Assembly: GCF_905475345.1 (NCBI RefSeq)
Contig: NC_066586.1
Span: forward strand, 9,866,400-9,930,399
Origin: Vespula vulgaris
Taxonomy: Eukaryota; Arthropoda; Insecta; Hymenoptera; Vespidae
Direction: 5' to 3'
Length of the DNA: 64,000 nt
Part shown: one piece after another, positions 49,441 to 63,182 of the stretch
Position numbering within the stretch: position 1 is the first letter of the stretch
How the letters are laid out: the number at the start of each line of letters is the position of its first letter
Position numbers and translations under genes: made by a program
The notes under the pieces: model-generated
Databases searched by the model: none
What the model was told of the DNA's origin: nothing
What the model saw: only the letters and a program-made list of their open reading frames with translations

Positions 49441-50722
49441 TGTAGCTTAATAATTTCCGAATTTGGTACATGTGATATGCATGCTGAATAATTAAGGAAA
49501 TTAGAAAATCGTGTATCACCGCGAATCGATATAATCGACTCTAGAATGAAATTGCGCTGCAGGATTTTTGTTACTCGTTTAAATTACATTCCATGTAAAA
49601 GGTATAGATATATGAATTTTCACGCTTGAAATACTCGTAAGTATTTTATCATTTACATCGATAAATAAGAGACATTTGTGATAGTCATTAACTACAGCTA
49701 CACATAAATTTTAATCGAATTTGGCACATCCTATTTGACAGGATTAAAAAGCGGTATTCCGATGCAGTCAATATTCTCGTTCGAACTTAAGAAATGCTAT
49801 GCATCAAACAATGGCTTACATTGGCTTTCCTATGTATGCATGAAGAACGGCTTACCTCATCTAAATCTTTCAATTTTTTGGAACAATGGCCTGAAACCTT
49901 GGGACGGTTTACAGGCAAATTGTTAAAATATACGAAACATTGTGACACGAGCTACATGACGAGTGAGTCCATTTAGAGTTAACTTTTATTGCTTTCAATG
50001 TCGGTTAGATATTATATCGTGTGAACAAAAGTATATTTGTACTATATGAGAAACGTTAGAGAATGTAATAGAAGATACTTTTGTTTTTCTTTCTATTGTT
50101 ATTCAACTTAATATTCTTGCTATCGCTAATTAGTCTCAAACGCGATTCACGAGAAACGGATGTAACGTACTTTTTTCCGAGTTTTGCCGCTTCTCTCAAT
50201 TATTTGTAAACGACGCAAGGAGTTAAAGCCAGCTGGTTTAATTCTTGTGAGATGTTCCATGAGACGAACTGTTTTATACTTCACGAAGCGTGTTAGCAAA
50301 TGCGTTGTACGTTCGTTCATTTTATTATTTCTCGTCTAAGCGATTTCGTCGATCATAGGAACCTCGAATATTCTTGCTGTTTATTTCTTCAAAAGTAAGA
50401 TTAGAGGCGTAACGAGCAAAATCAATTTTCAAAAAACAACCAAAGCGAAAATTACCGATTACTCGATAAATTTCATAGATCCAAGAATACTGACTTCTAA
50501 GTTCATATCCTCATAATTATACGTAATAAATCTTAAGACCAAAGTGTTTTTTCGCTCCATTTTTCTAATGCAAGAACGTTGCCGCGTACTAATCTTATCC
50601 ACGTCTAAGATTTTGCCACTAATCATATTTCAAGTAAAACGTTTAGCTTTCAGCGCTAGGTTAGTATCTTCGAACGTAAGCGTATGCGTTCATGAGATGA
50701 AGTAAGAGGACAGTAATTAGAA

Positions 50723-50798
50723 TGAGCGAGAGAGAGAGAGAGAGAGAGGGGATAGGAAGAAAGAGAAAAGAAAGAGGGGAGTGCAAGAGAAAGAGATA

Positions 50799-50856
<58 letters not shown>

Positions 50857-50884
50857 GAGAGAGAGAGATAGACAGAGAGAGAGA
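50723..50884 (+). repeat. (GA)n/(GATA)n microsatellite
   Basis: Long GA-rich array with (GATA) units near 50796-50812 and a clean (GA)n run at about 50813-50845. Confidence 0.9.
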
Positions 50885-51743
50885 AGCATTTTTTCTACTT
50901 TGTCGACATCGGCGTCGTCAACGTCGTCGTCGTGGTGTCTGATGCAATCGAGCGCAACAGATTCTCCTCCTCGTGTCTCTCGCTATTTTTAAACGTAATT
51001 GCACCCGGCCGTTTTAATGGGCGAGCGGGCATACAGACGAAGATGGTGTGAGAATAAGAGAGAAAAGAGAGAAAAAGAGAGAAGAGTACAGAGAAACTGC
51101 GAAAATTTGTCAGCGAGTCTTTTGGGATGCCACTGTTAACGAGCTATTCTGATGGAATGAAATTTTCACGAACTGTTTACATAAAATTCTCGGCCACCAA
51201 ACGGTACATCCTCAATCGTGATAAATCTTTGGTTAATAATATTTTATGTATTGAGCGAACATTTAATTAGGTTAATTTAATTCTATGCCGTTGCATAATG
51301 TTCTTATTCATTAAATCTACAGAATGTAACCCTCACATCTTTTCGATGAAAAATTAACGCATTGCTGGACTAATTATCAGGCATTAAACGCGGAAAGTTA
51401 TCATAATTCTCATGAAACGTCCATTAACATTTAACTACGCTATTCGCGTCTTCTCCTCGTCGTTATAAGCGGAGCAGTAATAACGTATTACGTATATGGG
51501 TTTGAATGCGTATTCTTCTTTTAATTCGATTCTAATTCCAGCCATTGGAGTATCGAAAGAATTCATACGGATTTAAGAGCATCCTTGAACGGACAATCTG
51601 CACGATTAAATTAAAGTCGAAAATGCTACGGATAAAGGGTACTTAAAGTACGCTGTCGCAGAAGATAGAGATGAGGAGAAATAAGGAAAGATGGTATAAG
51701 ATTGGTCAACTGACCGAGGAATAATGGATCTATACTTGCTCCT

Positions 51744-51790
51744 TCTCTTTCTCTTTTTCTTTCTCTCTCACTCATTCTCTCTTTCTCTCG
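51744..51790 (+). repeat. CT-rich tract
   Basis: TTCTCTTTCTC units, imperfect. Confidence 0.65.
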
Positions 51791-52420
51791 CACCACATGT
51801 TTCCTCGTTTCTCTTAGCGCTATGAAAAGGGGACTTTAATTACGCAAGTAGGTCGAAAGGGACGCCTAATTTATTTGCAGCGACATAGGTGACTGCCTGC
51901 GGCTCCCTCTGCGACCACCAGCTTGTTAGTGCAACGATATTTGTTAACATAAAACAGGGTGAACGACTCTTTTGTTACCTGTGTTCATTCCGCCTGCATA
52001 AGCACGTCTCTCATGCCACACGTTCTACTCCGCGACCTTTCTCCCTCTCTCTCTCTCTCCTTCTCTCTCTTTCAACTGTGCAGAATTAATTATTATAATT
52101 GTCTTTTGAACATTCCGAATTATTCCGTTTCCAAGTGCCTAGGAGTTGTTCCGTGACTCGTCCGTTTTTGCCGTAAACTATCTTTTTCTCTTTTTTCAAA
52201 TCTTTTCAAACATTATTTATTTCGAAACTTTTCAACTTCAAAAGCAACCTATTGAGAGTGTTTCTATTACGTTCACGAGCCGACGTCAATGCGACGATTT
52301 ACCGTTTTGTTAATCAAATTATTTTCCACGTACGGGTGAACCCGCATTTCCGGAAAATTTTCATCGTAGCTCTCAATTTGGTCAACTAAATTTTACTTGG
52401 ATCGACAAATTTCTTCTTTC

Positions 52421-52463
52421 ACTCACTCTCTCTCTCTCTCTCTCTCTCTCCCTCCCTCTCTCT
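52421..52463 (+). repeat. (CT)n microsatellite
   Basis: (TC)n run interrupted by CCC near its right end. Confidence 0.85.
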
Positions 52464-53291
52464 TTTCCTTTTTCTATCTCTCTTGTTTTTCCCGTATTAG
52501 TCATGAACGAGCGAGCGCGGACATTGACGCTCTACACCGAATGCCTGTCATCAGAAACATTATTTACAGACGAGCGGAGTTCACAATTTAACTACTTGTT
52601 TTGATAAATGTTTTTCATCGAAAGCATCGATTTAAACGGAGATGTGGCGCGTGTTTCCGCTCTTAATTTCGTGGTGTATGGCTTGTGATCGCGAGCCGAT
52701 GTGTTCATTCACTACTCACACATGGATATGCATAACCACATACGATATATTTTCATAACGCTCCCGTACCTCGTGTCCACCAATAAAGAAAGAGAAAGAG
52801 AGAGAGAGGGATGGTGGGAGGGAGAGAGAAAGTGTGCGTGCGGTACTGAATAAGCGTGTACACTGTATACAGTAGCATCGTTCGCACGGCCAACGAACAG
52901 CTCTTATCTTTAGGCATCTTCCTTTACCGGCTCGTAGATCTCGAACAAGACTCGCCTTGTCTCGATGATACATACACCTATGTATATTTACGCTCTACCT
53001 AACTATCTAACACTCACTACCGCTAGTTCTCTATTGCCCATATCGCGAGACCGTGTTACAATGTGTTTGTAGATTTCGCTTGCTCCTTTTTTTCTTTCTA
53101 CTTTTCTGCTGTTTCTTTCATTAATATGTTCTCGTTAGCGCCAGATAAACCAAAACGTAGAGGGGATCAAAAAAATTTAATGATCGCCGGAAGTTCTCTT
53201 CATATATAAGATGTTTCTAACTATATACGCTTATTTCTAAGATTTATTCATTATATTATATTATATAAAAAAAGATTTCAGAGAAAAAAGT

Positions 53292-53350
53292 TCACTGATT
53301 ATTTGACAATTTTTTTAGATGAATTACTGATTATTTGGCATTTTTTTGAA
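53292..53350 (+). repeat. Short tandem duplication
   Basis: Two neighbouring units of about 30 bp share ACTGATTATTTG followed by CA and a T-run. A simple local duplication in AT-rich DNA. Confidence 0.6.
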
Positions 53351-53623
53351 ATGAAAAGATTGTAAAATTGTTGTCAACATAATTATATTGAAGAAAGTTA
53401 CCTAAAATTTTACACGAATTAAATAAAATTTCAAAAGAGAATTCGGGTAAATTGAGTCTGTATACCGAAATAGAAATTTCGAATTCGTATTCTTGACTTA
53501 TTTTAATTAAACAAATTTAACTTGAGTTATTTCAATGAAAACAAAGTCGATGATGGTCCGTTTTCTTCTTAAATACATTCTTATTTATCTTGATTTACAT
53601 TTTTCATTATCTTTAATTTCTAG

Positions 53624-53832
53624 TTTCGATCATTGCGCACGTGTACAATGCGCAGCGCAGGAATAGCCCACTTTTCTATGAGAAATCGACGATATGCGAT
53701 AGAGAGAAACTGGAACGGGCCACGAGTTTGACCTATGGGATCGATGATAACGATTCGGAGCGAGTTTATGTGTGTATAAATCAAGCTACGAACTTCGTAG
53801 AGATACGATTTCGATCGAATACAGAAAAGAAA
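53624..53832 (+). CDS. Weak candidate exon, unknown
   Basis: I do not recognise this. A TTTAATTTCTAG acceptor ends at 53623 and AAA-GTAAAG offers a donor at 53833. In between, one frame is open for 69 codons (SIIAHVYNAQRR..., then YEKSTICDREKLERATSL, ending RSNTEKK), with a mixed, protein-like composition in a region that is otherwise AT-rich and stop-rich. It is not Musashi sequence, so if real it would belong to another gene or to an alternative transcript. No partner exon or domain was found, and a chance frame is quite possible. Confidence 0.2.
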
Positions 53833-53960
53833 GTAAAGAAATGGAATTTTTATTCTTATTTGTTTTGCACATAGTACAGGTGAATATATTTATATTTAAA
53901 ATTTTAATGAGTTTTATCAATTCCATTTATAGACATGAAAAAATTGATATAAACCATATG

Positions 53961-53962
<2 letters not shown>

Positions 53963-54000
<38 letters not shown>
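53963..54000 (+). repeat. (AT)n microsatellite
   Basis: Uninterrupted AT dinucleotide run. Confidence 0.9.
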
Positions 54001-54002
<2 letters not shown>

Positions 54003-55395
54003 TTATATAGATATTTAGTCTCTGATTTCACGAAACGTTTCATTGATGTTAATTAATGTGTGTGTATGTATGTGTACTTATCTCTTTTTCAAGCTTAATC
54101 CAGTCAAATACGTTATTACATTACACCTTTTTGTACATGTATCAAAAATCGTGTAAGGTAGAATAACACTGGAAATCAAAAAGTGGAAAAAATATTTATA
54201 TTACGTGTTGCTTGATAACGCTTTTATCAGTAATTACTAAGCTGCATATAGTCTCCACAGCTGATTTCATGTACGAATTTTAATTATTCGAGCAGAAAAA
54301 TCGAAGTAAACCATTAAAAAAAATTAGATATTCGGTATCAGATTCGATGAGATAATTCATCGAAAATGATTTAATTAAGCAAAAGATACAATAGATTGCT
54401 TTTTTAAAGCGCTAGAAATTTGGACGGGCGCGTTATGCGAGATTTTTTCGTTAGATACATTTTTACAACGATTCGAATATCGTAAACCGAGATAGAAGCT
54501 TGATTGGAAAACGTTCATTATCGTTGTTCCATATCGTTCTCGATAAAAAAAAGGAACAAAAGATTACGATGGGTATATCATGTAACCAAAAATATTCGTG
54601 CGGTTTCGTAGCGATTTGTTGTTTCTTATTGTGACTTGCAGAGTGCAAATTTTTATGTGTATCATATACTACAGATATGCATCGGTCAATCGGTACACTT
54701 TAACTTGGTAGGTACTTTGATATATTATGAGAGCGTTTTAAATTTCAATTAAATCGAGTTTAATTCGAGCATGTTTTTGCTTTATGAATTTAAATTTGAA
54801 ATTTCAAAAGTTGCAGAAACATGTAAGATATATATAGCATTCGAAGAAGATTTTGAAGTGATTATTTTAATAAATAAAACTTTATGAAAATTTCTGTATG
54901 TGCTTTCTTGTGCGCTTTTCTGAATACTTTCTCTACTTACTACTTTTTTTCCTGATGTTGATGAACACGTTGCTAGGAGAAATCCGTCAAGAGGGAATAC
55001 ATGATGTCAAATTACCCTACAGCCAATGTACATTACGTCACTTTCATCACGTGATATCAGTTATGTCTTGTGGTACGTCGTTTCGTTTCTAATCTTTAAT
55101 AACAATTTTTATTTTGTCCCACTACCATCAGAGTTTTTCCTCTTTTCCTTCCATTTGGTAATGCTGATCTTGATTGTTGTTATTTCTCACATATATGCAA
55201 CAACATTATTTCGACTCTGCGTTTCGTTATTATTTATTACAGCGATATATACTCTATAACCAACAACGCTATAACCTTTCTTCTTCTAGCTGGTCTAAAC
55301 ATTCGGAATAAAAACAACGATAGATACTACAGCACATGAAAAATGTCAGTAGTCTAAGCTTCTTTTTAATACACACACACATAATATATACACAT

Positions 55396-55398
<3 letters not shown>

Positions 55399-55442
<44 letters not shown>
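55399..55442 (+). repeat. (AT)n microsatellite
   Basis: Uninterrupted AT run preceded by ACACAC and ATATACACATAT sequence. Confidence 0.9.
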
Positions 55443-55444
<2 letters not shown>

Positions 55445-55985
55445 AGAAAAATGTATGTTACAAAGTTTTAGAATTAGATTTTTAAAGACCATTATACATC
55501 CTCGATAATTGAATTTTTAATGATATCAACTAAAATATGTCTATTACAAGCACTTTAAATTCTTCACTATATAAACATTGAAAAACGATTACATGTACAT
55601 TATTAGATTTCACGAGCAGTTGTATTAAATACTGAAATTTTACTGCTGAACTGAAAATTGAAAACATTCGCAAAAATATTACAACGATATATAATAAAAC
55701 TGTATATACAAAAAGACATACTGTTTTTTTTACGTGACCGGCATGAAATGTATTAACGAACGGGTTTCCCGTTTCACTGACACGTTGCGTGAATCGTTTG
55801 GATTCGCGATTTGATAAAGAAGTGGCGAGAGGAAAAGAAAGAGAGAATATAAAAACCGTATAGAAAAAATATTTGAAAAAAAAGTTTCGTAGGAACACGT
55901 GCAATACGAGAACGTAGATAGATACGTATATATCGCGAGGATTTCCTATATCGAAGCTTTATAGTTCACGATGGTAACAATGCGC

Positions 55986-55988
<3 letters not shown>

Positions 55989-56035
<47 letters not shown>

Positions 56036-56070
56036 CTCTATCTATCTCTCTCTCTCTTTCTCTCTCCCTC
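55989..56070 (+). repeat. (CT)n/(CTAT)n microsatellite
   Basis: (TC)n run, then CTAT units, then (CT)n again. Confidence 0.9.
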
Positions 56071-56350
56071 TACGCTCGAATTCATTCAACGTTTCCAATT
56101 AAGAGGGTTAGTCCACTTTGCGTCGGCAGTGAGGTGTGACTATGCGCTGCGGATGTGACGTTCTCGCACGTTCTAGAACTTCAGTCGACTGAAACGCTTA
56201 TTATCAAATGGGTACTCGCATTCGTTCGTCGTAAACGTGATTGTTGCGTATGATAAACTGTTCTACGTTATCAGTACTTAGGTCGGAGTTGATCGATTTC
56301 TCTATCGAAGAGAGGAAAGAGAAATAAAGAAGGGAAAGACATTCATATAC

Positions 56351-56425
56351 CTTTATAACGTTCCCATTTTCATCGAAAACCAAGGGATCTCGATAATAGG
56401 AACGTTCAGTTGTGTCACTTTTCAT
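56351..56425 (-). CDS. Candidate first coding exon, unknown gene on minus strand
   Basis: I do not recognise the product. An ATG at 56425 (A at -3, in-frame TGA nine bases upstream) opens exactly 25 codons that end at a donor (AAAG then GTATATG), leaving in phase 0. The peptide runs MKSDTTERSYYRDPL and then VFDENGNVIK, with a charged and aromatic composition typical of real protein and unlike the repeat-driven frames around it. If genuine, it is the start of a gene nested antisense inside Rbp6 intron 2. No following exon was found among the minus-strand frames to the left, so this rests on the splice site and composition alone. Confidence 0.35.
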
Positions 56426-57444
56426 CTTTATTCATTTGCGACACGCTTATCCACATTTTCCTTCTCCATTATCTTCGATCGCCATTCTACTTTGATTTTC
56501 TCTATCCCCTCCCGCTTTTTCCTCCTCTTTCTTCGAGACACGATCTTCTTAGCAGGCTTGTACTTACCTCAGACTATAACTTATTCTAACTGCCAATCAG
56601 CGTAAGAACTTATCATCTTACATACGATGCAGGAGTTATCTATATCTGACTACTTTTTATCATCATTACTGCTACCAAGGGAATTATTTGACATTTTTTA
56701 AAAGTGTGTACTTTAGCACGTATATAAATTTTCGTATAAGAGACATCACATAAAATTTCTTTTTCTCTCTCTTTTTTTTTCTCTTTCTTTCTCACGAACC
56801 TTTCAAAAGAAACTTTACACTTTCCTGATGTAAATTCCAAACAAATAAATAAATATATATATATATACATGTTAGAGCCCAGAGAGAAGAGCCACTGCCA
56901 ATGGCGTGAATGACGAGGTACGAGGGAAAATAGAGCCCATCGTCAACACTGATTCTAATTTAGATAGTCACGGTTAACCACACGCTGACAATAGGTTGTT
57001 CCGGATGATCTCGATAAGATTGCAAACACCGGGTGGCTATGAAACGCAGGTACGCGCGTTCGGCAAGATGCCTCTCAGAGAATAAGAGCAAAAGACAACG
57101 AGAAAGAGAGAAGCAGAGATATCCTCGATCACACCATATCTTGCTACAACATTGAATCGAAAACGACTCGAGGGAGTCTTTTACGATCAATAAAACAATG
57201 CTTTTGTTTAAATGCTTTTGCCTGTTAATGACTTAACGTTTTTCATTCTTCTTTCATGTTCCAGCCTTATCTTCAATTCCATCAATAATTTTCTGTACTC
57301 GAATAAATAGGTATAATGAATGTACTTTAATTTTGCTTGCATCAAATAAACCTCTATGTATCACTAATACCAGCGTGACTAGTGATTTTGATTTTTTGAA
57401 GCAGTTAGTCAGTTGTTAGAAGAGAGCCATTGAGTATTTAGTTC

Positions 57445-57451
<7 letters not shown>

Positions 57452-57497
<46 letters not shown>

Positions 57498-57502
57498 TAT
57501 AT
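57452..57502 (+). repeat. (AT)n microsatellite
   Basis: AT run with one AC interruption near 57491. Confidence 0.9.
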
Positions 57503-57865
57503 GTAGTATTGGTGATTTTAATAAAATAAAAGATTTATTGAAGAAAATTAACAAACGCTATACAGAAAAATGAAGAAAGTCTTAAGTCGCGTCTTAGTTG
57601 TTTCCTGTGTTTATTGGAACTGTCTTTTGTCGATCGTCACGTTCGCCTTCCCTCTTGTTCTTTTCTTCGAGAACCTAAGCCTCACTCTCGTGCATACGTA
57701 TACACACATAAAAACACATATACACATACACATATACACATAAACTCATTCATACTGAAATAAAGCTTCGGAAAACTCCTAAGTGGACCGATATGAGAAC
57801 GATACACTTATACTGCTGACTCGCTCACATTTTACGCACGAAGTATCGATTAAAATTCTCGATAC

Positions 57866-57908
57866 TATACGCGCGCGCGCACACACACACACATGTATGT
57901 ATATATAT
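57866..57908 (+). repeat. Alternating purine-pyrimidine run (CG, CA, TA)
   Basis: A 43-bp run alternates pyrimidine and purine without a break: TATA, then CG units, then CA units, then TGTATGTATATA. CG and CA alternation of this length favours Z-DNA. Confidence 0.85.
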
Positions 57909-58534
57909 TTCGTTAATCAAGGAAAATGTAATGTTATTTTCCTACTAACGATTACAATACGAATTCCGAACCATTTATTGAAACTCTTTTCTACGATATC
58001 CGGTCGGCCCACATCATATATATATTATTCTTCGAATAACTAATTTTTTTTTCAAGCGATTTGTCAATTTCAAGTAGCTCAAAAAATGTATATATTTAAT
58101 TTTACTCGAAGAATTGAAGTGATTTCAGATAAAAATAAAAATTATTGAATACTGAAAGATTAATGGAAGTTATTGTTTTCAAATCGGATTCGGATTTTGA
58201 ACTACGAGAAGTTATTGAGGAGGAACAGGAAAAAAAAATAGTTTAGAAGGAACGAATTCCGTAGGTACACAGACAAAAGTAAGAGAAAAAGAAAAAGAAA
58301 GAAAAAGGGGAGAGAGAAAAAGAGAGAGTATATGGCATATGCAACGTATACCGATTGATTATGAAAAAACTGACTTCTCCAGAATATAACGGAGGTACAC
58401 GTGGGAGCGGACAGGTCACCCAGTGTACTCTAGCATATATCGAGCCAGTTAGTCGAACAATAGTTACTTCTTAATGGATTCACCGTACTTGTCTATTACC
58501 TGCTTTGCTTCGTGCTTATATTTCCGTAGAATAC

Positions 58535-58556
58535 ACATACACACACACACACACAT
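58535..58556 (+). repeat. (CA)n microsatellite
   Basis: Short (AC)n run. The cysteine/valine-rich minus-strand frame is an artefact. Confidence 0.85.
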
Positions 58557-58898
58557 GCCATTTATACGTGACACCATTGGCACGTGGCTATAACCACTCG
58601 TGAGCATTTCCAGGCCGACTATAGTCAGTAAAGGCCACCTTACCCCACAGTTACTCGATGTACGGCAATAAAACAACAAACTCGGCTCGCCAGCCGACCC
58701 TCTTTCTTTCTACGTAGCACAGATAACCACTGTACTATAGTTCGCAAGTTGGGGTGCAAAATCCGGGCTAAAGTGGGGGGGAGAGGAAACGACATATTGC
58801 TGACCTTGTCACGTTAGTGTGTTTCATAGTGATTAAAAAACGGTCATGGAGTAATTACAGTATAAAAGATGAAATAAAAAAGATTATAAGAGTGAAAA

Positions 58899-58990
58899 AA
58901 AGAGAAAGAGAAGAAGAGAAAGAAGAGAGAGAGAGAGAGAGAGAGACATAGTATACATACATATGTGTATATATATATATATATATATAT
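58899..58990 (+). repeat. (GA)n then (AT)n microsatellites
   Basis: Purine tract with a clean (GA)n run at 58926-58946, followed by an (AT)n run at about 58969-58990. Confidence 0.85.
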
Positions 58991-61950
58991 TTCACACATA
59001 TGGAATGTACTTTAAAGGGAAACTCGTGTTGCGGTCATCCCAATGAGACCACGTTGATTCGACACGCGAACAGTTACATATGTACGTTCTTCCCTGAGTA
59101 GCTAATATGTACATAGAATTTTTCTGTGATGCTCATTAAGTAAATAAATATGTAATGGTGTAGGTCATAGGATATGAGAGAAAGAAAGAGATAGAGAGAG
59201 AATACAAGATAGAGGACGTTAAATTACCGCTATTCTTACGGTGATATTATCTGTCTTTCTGTAGAGAGGAACAGAAAGAGAAAGAAAGAGAGAGAAAAGA
59301 GAATTTCCTTCATGCTATAGAGTAGAGGGAATCACTTATCTCGTACGTTTTACCGTATAGTACGTAGATAAGAAGACGGAGAAGAAGGAACGAGACACGC
59401 CTATCAATCGTAATCACGCTTCGCGGAGGATGAACGCGTCTCTCGTTATCGGGCTGTGCCAAGCTTAAAGCGAAGCGACATCATCGACCTACCGAGAGGT
59501 CTGGTCTGTCTTACCTGAGTTCATCGAACCCTCTTCTTTTTCTTATCAAGAGTTCACACTTGAGTGTATCAATGATCGATAAAACGACATATCGTCGTTA
59601 TTTAGACATATTGAAGAATTTCTTGGAAAGGAATGAATTGTAAGTGATAATAAAATATCTAAACGATATTACGATTAATTTCGATGATCTACGAACGAGT
59701 TACACAGCTTGGATTATTTAAAATATGGAAAGATAATTTGTCAAAAATTTTCTAGCAATCGGAGTTATTTCTCGATTAATTCGGTTCGCATTGAGATATG
59801 CAAAATATATTTTGATCGTTAAATTTTTGTTTTATCGAATGAAACCATATTTCATCCATGATTCACACATCAAAATATTTTTATATGTAATATTTAAATT
59901 TATACTTTAATAATAAACGACGACTACTTTCCCAAAATTTCTACATGGATAAAATGTAAATTTATTTTAGAAATATATGTAAATATTTCGATGCTATTGA
60001 GTCTGTCAATCGTACTTGTAAGGTTCAATCGGTTCGACTCTTTTGGTATTTGTCGATGCCATAAGTTGTCCAAAAATCGCAGTTTATTCTTAAGGTATAT
60101 TCACCGAAACTTCACACCAAAATTAATCACATGAAACTAAATTGGGCTTGAGACGATTCTTAAGGCTACTGATCATCTCTAATAAATTTATCATGGTTTA
60201 CGTCAACAAAGAATCCTGGCGTAATTCTAGACAGATCTTAATGAACAAGATTTTATTTAAAAAATAAAGATTTAAGCAAGGAATTTTTTTCGTATACATA
60301 AACTTTTTGAAAAAGAATAAAGCATTTCTTGAGACGATTCTTATCACAAAAAATAAAACATTTTCAAAAATTCGAGAAAACTGACTCATCGCTCAAATTA
60401 TCTTTATATTTAAAACGAGACCTTGTACATCAAAATCAGTCAAGAATTATACCTGTATTCATTGTGGCGTAAACACTGTTTTTGATATTGTACGTGAAAA
60501 ATAAGTTTCCTATAGTGGCGGTGAAAATCTATGCGGTGAAATATTCGTATATACGCTTGAATTTTTGTTTTGTTTTCATGAAGTAACAAATTGTCTACTT
60601 ATTTTTGTACGTATGTAAACTGATGCTCGGATTTTCTGACCCATTCCAACATGAAAGAGCAATAAACCACGTTTCGCGATATGGAAACTTCACTTAGTGG
60701 TCATTTATTTTGCCAAAAATAATAATTACTGAATACTTATATATTATATATTATTTTAATAAAAAAAAAACATTAGTTCGTTTCTATGAAGTATTACTAC
60801 TAATATAATAATATGTAAAATAATAATATTATAATAAGAATAATGATAAGAAAAAGAAGAAGAGGAAGAAAATATATATGCTTAAATATTTTATATATCA
60901 TATATATTATATGATATAATAATGATAATTAATAATTATAATATTATAATGATGATTTATAACTATACATTTAAACGAACTAGATACAATATAGTCAATT
61001 TACACGCGAGTTTCTCACAAATATTTCTGTTCCCTCTTTTGGATGTATTTGGATGTTTTTTATTTTCTGCACAGAGTTTATCAATTTCTCACAATCCATT
61101 TTGATATTTTTTTAATTAAATTATACATTGGCTGAAAAAAAACATTCATTTGAATTTGCGCACTTGATCACCATACGACCTCGTTTAGAATGGACTAATA
61201 AAGTTGATGCACTGATCAATGAGATCACGCATGTATTTTCCAATACGTTTAAGAAGATTGTGCGAGTTCGACCGATGTCGCGTATCAGTTGAATTGTCCG
61301 ATATCGGTACCATTACGACTACAATCTAAGAATCAGTTTAGCTTTTTTTATTTCAAATTAGTAGAATAGATAGAATCAGAAGTCATGGGAAGACTGCTTT
61401 TTTAACGAATGTCTTGAAATGTTTGCATTAGCACAGATTTTAATTATTTCTTTTTAATAAAATTTGTAAACATTATAGAAACATGGATAAGTATATGAAT
61501 TAAATTTTGACGGAAAAAATTATATAGTTGCTTTATAAAGAAATACTAAAAATTGTTAAAAGATTTACATGATTTATTAAATAAAATAACGTCTTTAATG
61601 GGAGGGATAAGGAATGAAAGAAAGACAAAAAGGAGAACAGTAACAATTTATTTGAAAACTGTAGCTACTTCGAGCGACGACGCATTTCCTATGTGGTATC
61701 TTCGATTTTCTGACGTTGCCGACACTTTGCCATCCATCTCCTCTGTGTCTATAAGACCAATAATGCAGCCTAGTTTGCGTCGTCGAAGTAGAAGAAATCG
61801 TTACTGCTGTCTCTAGACAACGGTATGTAACATTGATATCGAGCCTATGATATCCATTCTATATACTTAAAGCGACCAGTCAGCGATACGCGGTCATCGC
61901 AGTGACGTTATTTATTACCTCCGATGGTAAGGTGACACATTTGAAAAAAG

Positions 61951-61951
<1 letters not shown>

Positions 61952-61982
<31 letters not shown>
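61952..61982 (+). repeat. (GA)n microsatellite
   Basis: Uninterrupted (AG)n run. Confidence 0.9.
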
Positions 61983-61987
<5 letters not shown>

Positions 61988-62754
61988 TCTTAAGACTCGT
62001 TAAATTATCTGGCAATGATTTAACGTCGACTCACATATGTTAGTTTAGTTTCCTTTCTGTCTCCGTTCCAACTTTTCGGTCACGGTGATTTTAACATTAT
62101 TATATGTAAATTAAATGTATACACACAAACATTTTCATTCGATCTCTGTTTAGTCATTGATCCATCATATTTTCTTTGTGTCTGAGATCACTGTCAATAA
62201 TGTTTTTGAGAATTCTGAGAACATATTTTATTTGTAGATAAAGGAGATTCTCGATCGCTCTATCCATCCCTAACTTTTACGTTTTCGATGTCTATACGCA
62301 TTCCTATGTGGTATGAAACTGTACTATAATTGAAATAACGTAACGAAGATAAAATAGAGACTGAACTGATATGGAATTATAAATGTGTGAATTGACCTTT
62401 ATGATGAAATTTTAAGCGTCCACAGATTAATACTTTATTATACATCCTTTTAACACAAATCGCGCTGATACCGTGATGTACTCTTTATCGCATACTAAAG
62501 CTATAGAACGTTGTAATAAATTTCAATTCGCATAATATTCTATAATAGAGATAGATTCAATGAATGGAGACGCATTCGATAGAGATGAACGAAGTGTTAC
62601 TGCATATGATTTTGTTGTGGATTTTAAAAGATTACAAAACTTAAGCAAGACTATACATTAAAAAGATATCCCTTTGACCTGATATGATAAACTACATATA
62701 AAATTTCTGCGATCAAGCTTCCGTGTAACAGAGAAAAAAGAAGCAAGCAAGAGA

Positions 62755-63056
62755 GGGAGGGAGAAAGAGAGAGAGAGAGAGAGGGAGAGAAGGAAGTAGA
62801 ATAAAATGCAGAATGTTGCTCGATATCAACGTTAAGACCGTAACACTCAGCGACCGTACAAAATTTGGTCACCCACTTGTTGAATGATCTACTTAGTTTG
62901 GCAGAAGAGATCTAGATTGCTAAGAGAGAGAAAGAGAGGGCGAGAGAGCGAGAGAGAAAAAGAGAGAGAGAGAGAGAGAGAGAGACAGAAAGAAAGAAAC
63001 AGAAGGAGAGGGAGAGAAACAGAAAGAGAGGGAAAGGGAGAGAATGAGCAAGATTT
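62755..63056 (+). repeat. GA-rich tracts
   Basis: Two purine-rich clusters, about 62755-62792 and 62920-63056, with (GA)n cores. Minus-strand S/L-rich frames across them are repeat translations. The sequence between is unremarkable. Confidence 0.8.
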
Positions 63057-63182
63057 GTAGAAATAGTCTTGTGGAAGAAACAAAACAAATCAATGGAAAG
63101 AGAGAGAAAAGTAGAGAAAAGAAGAAATAATTGGATGAGAGAAGAAGAAAGGAGATTTCATTTTCTCTAAGGCTGTTCATTC

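Noticed and set aside
50723..50884. Regularly spaced repeats considered as a CRISPR-like array
   Set aside because: They are simple (GA)n/(GATA)n microsatellites without unique spacers.
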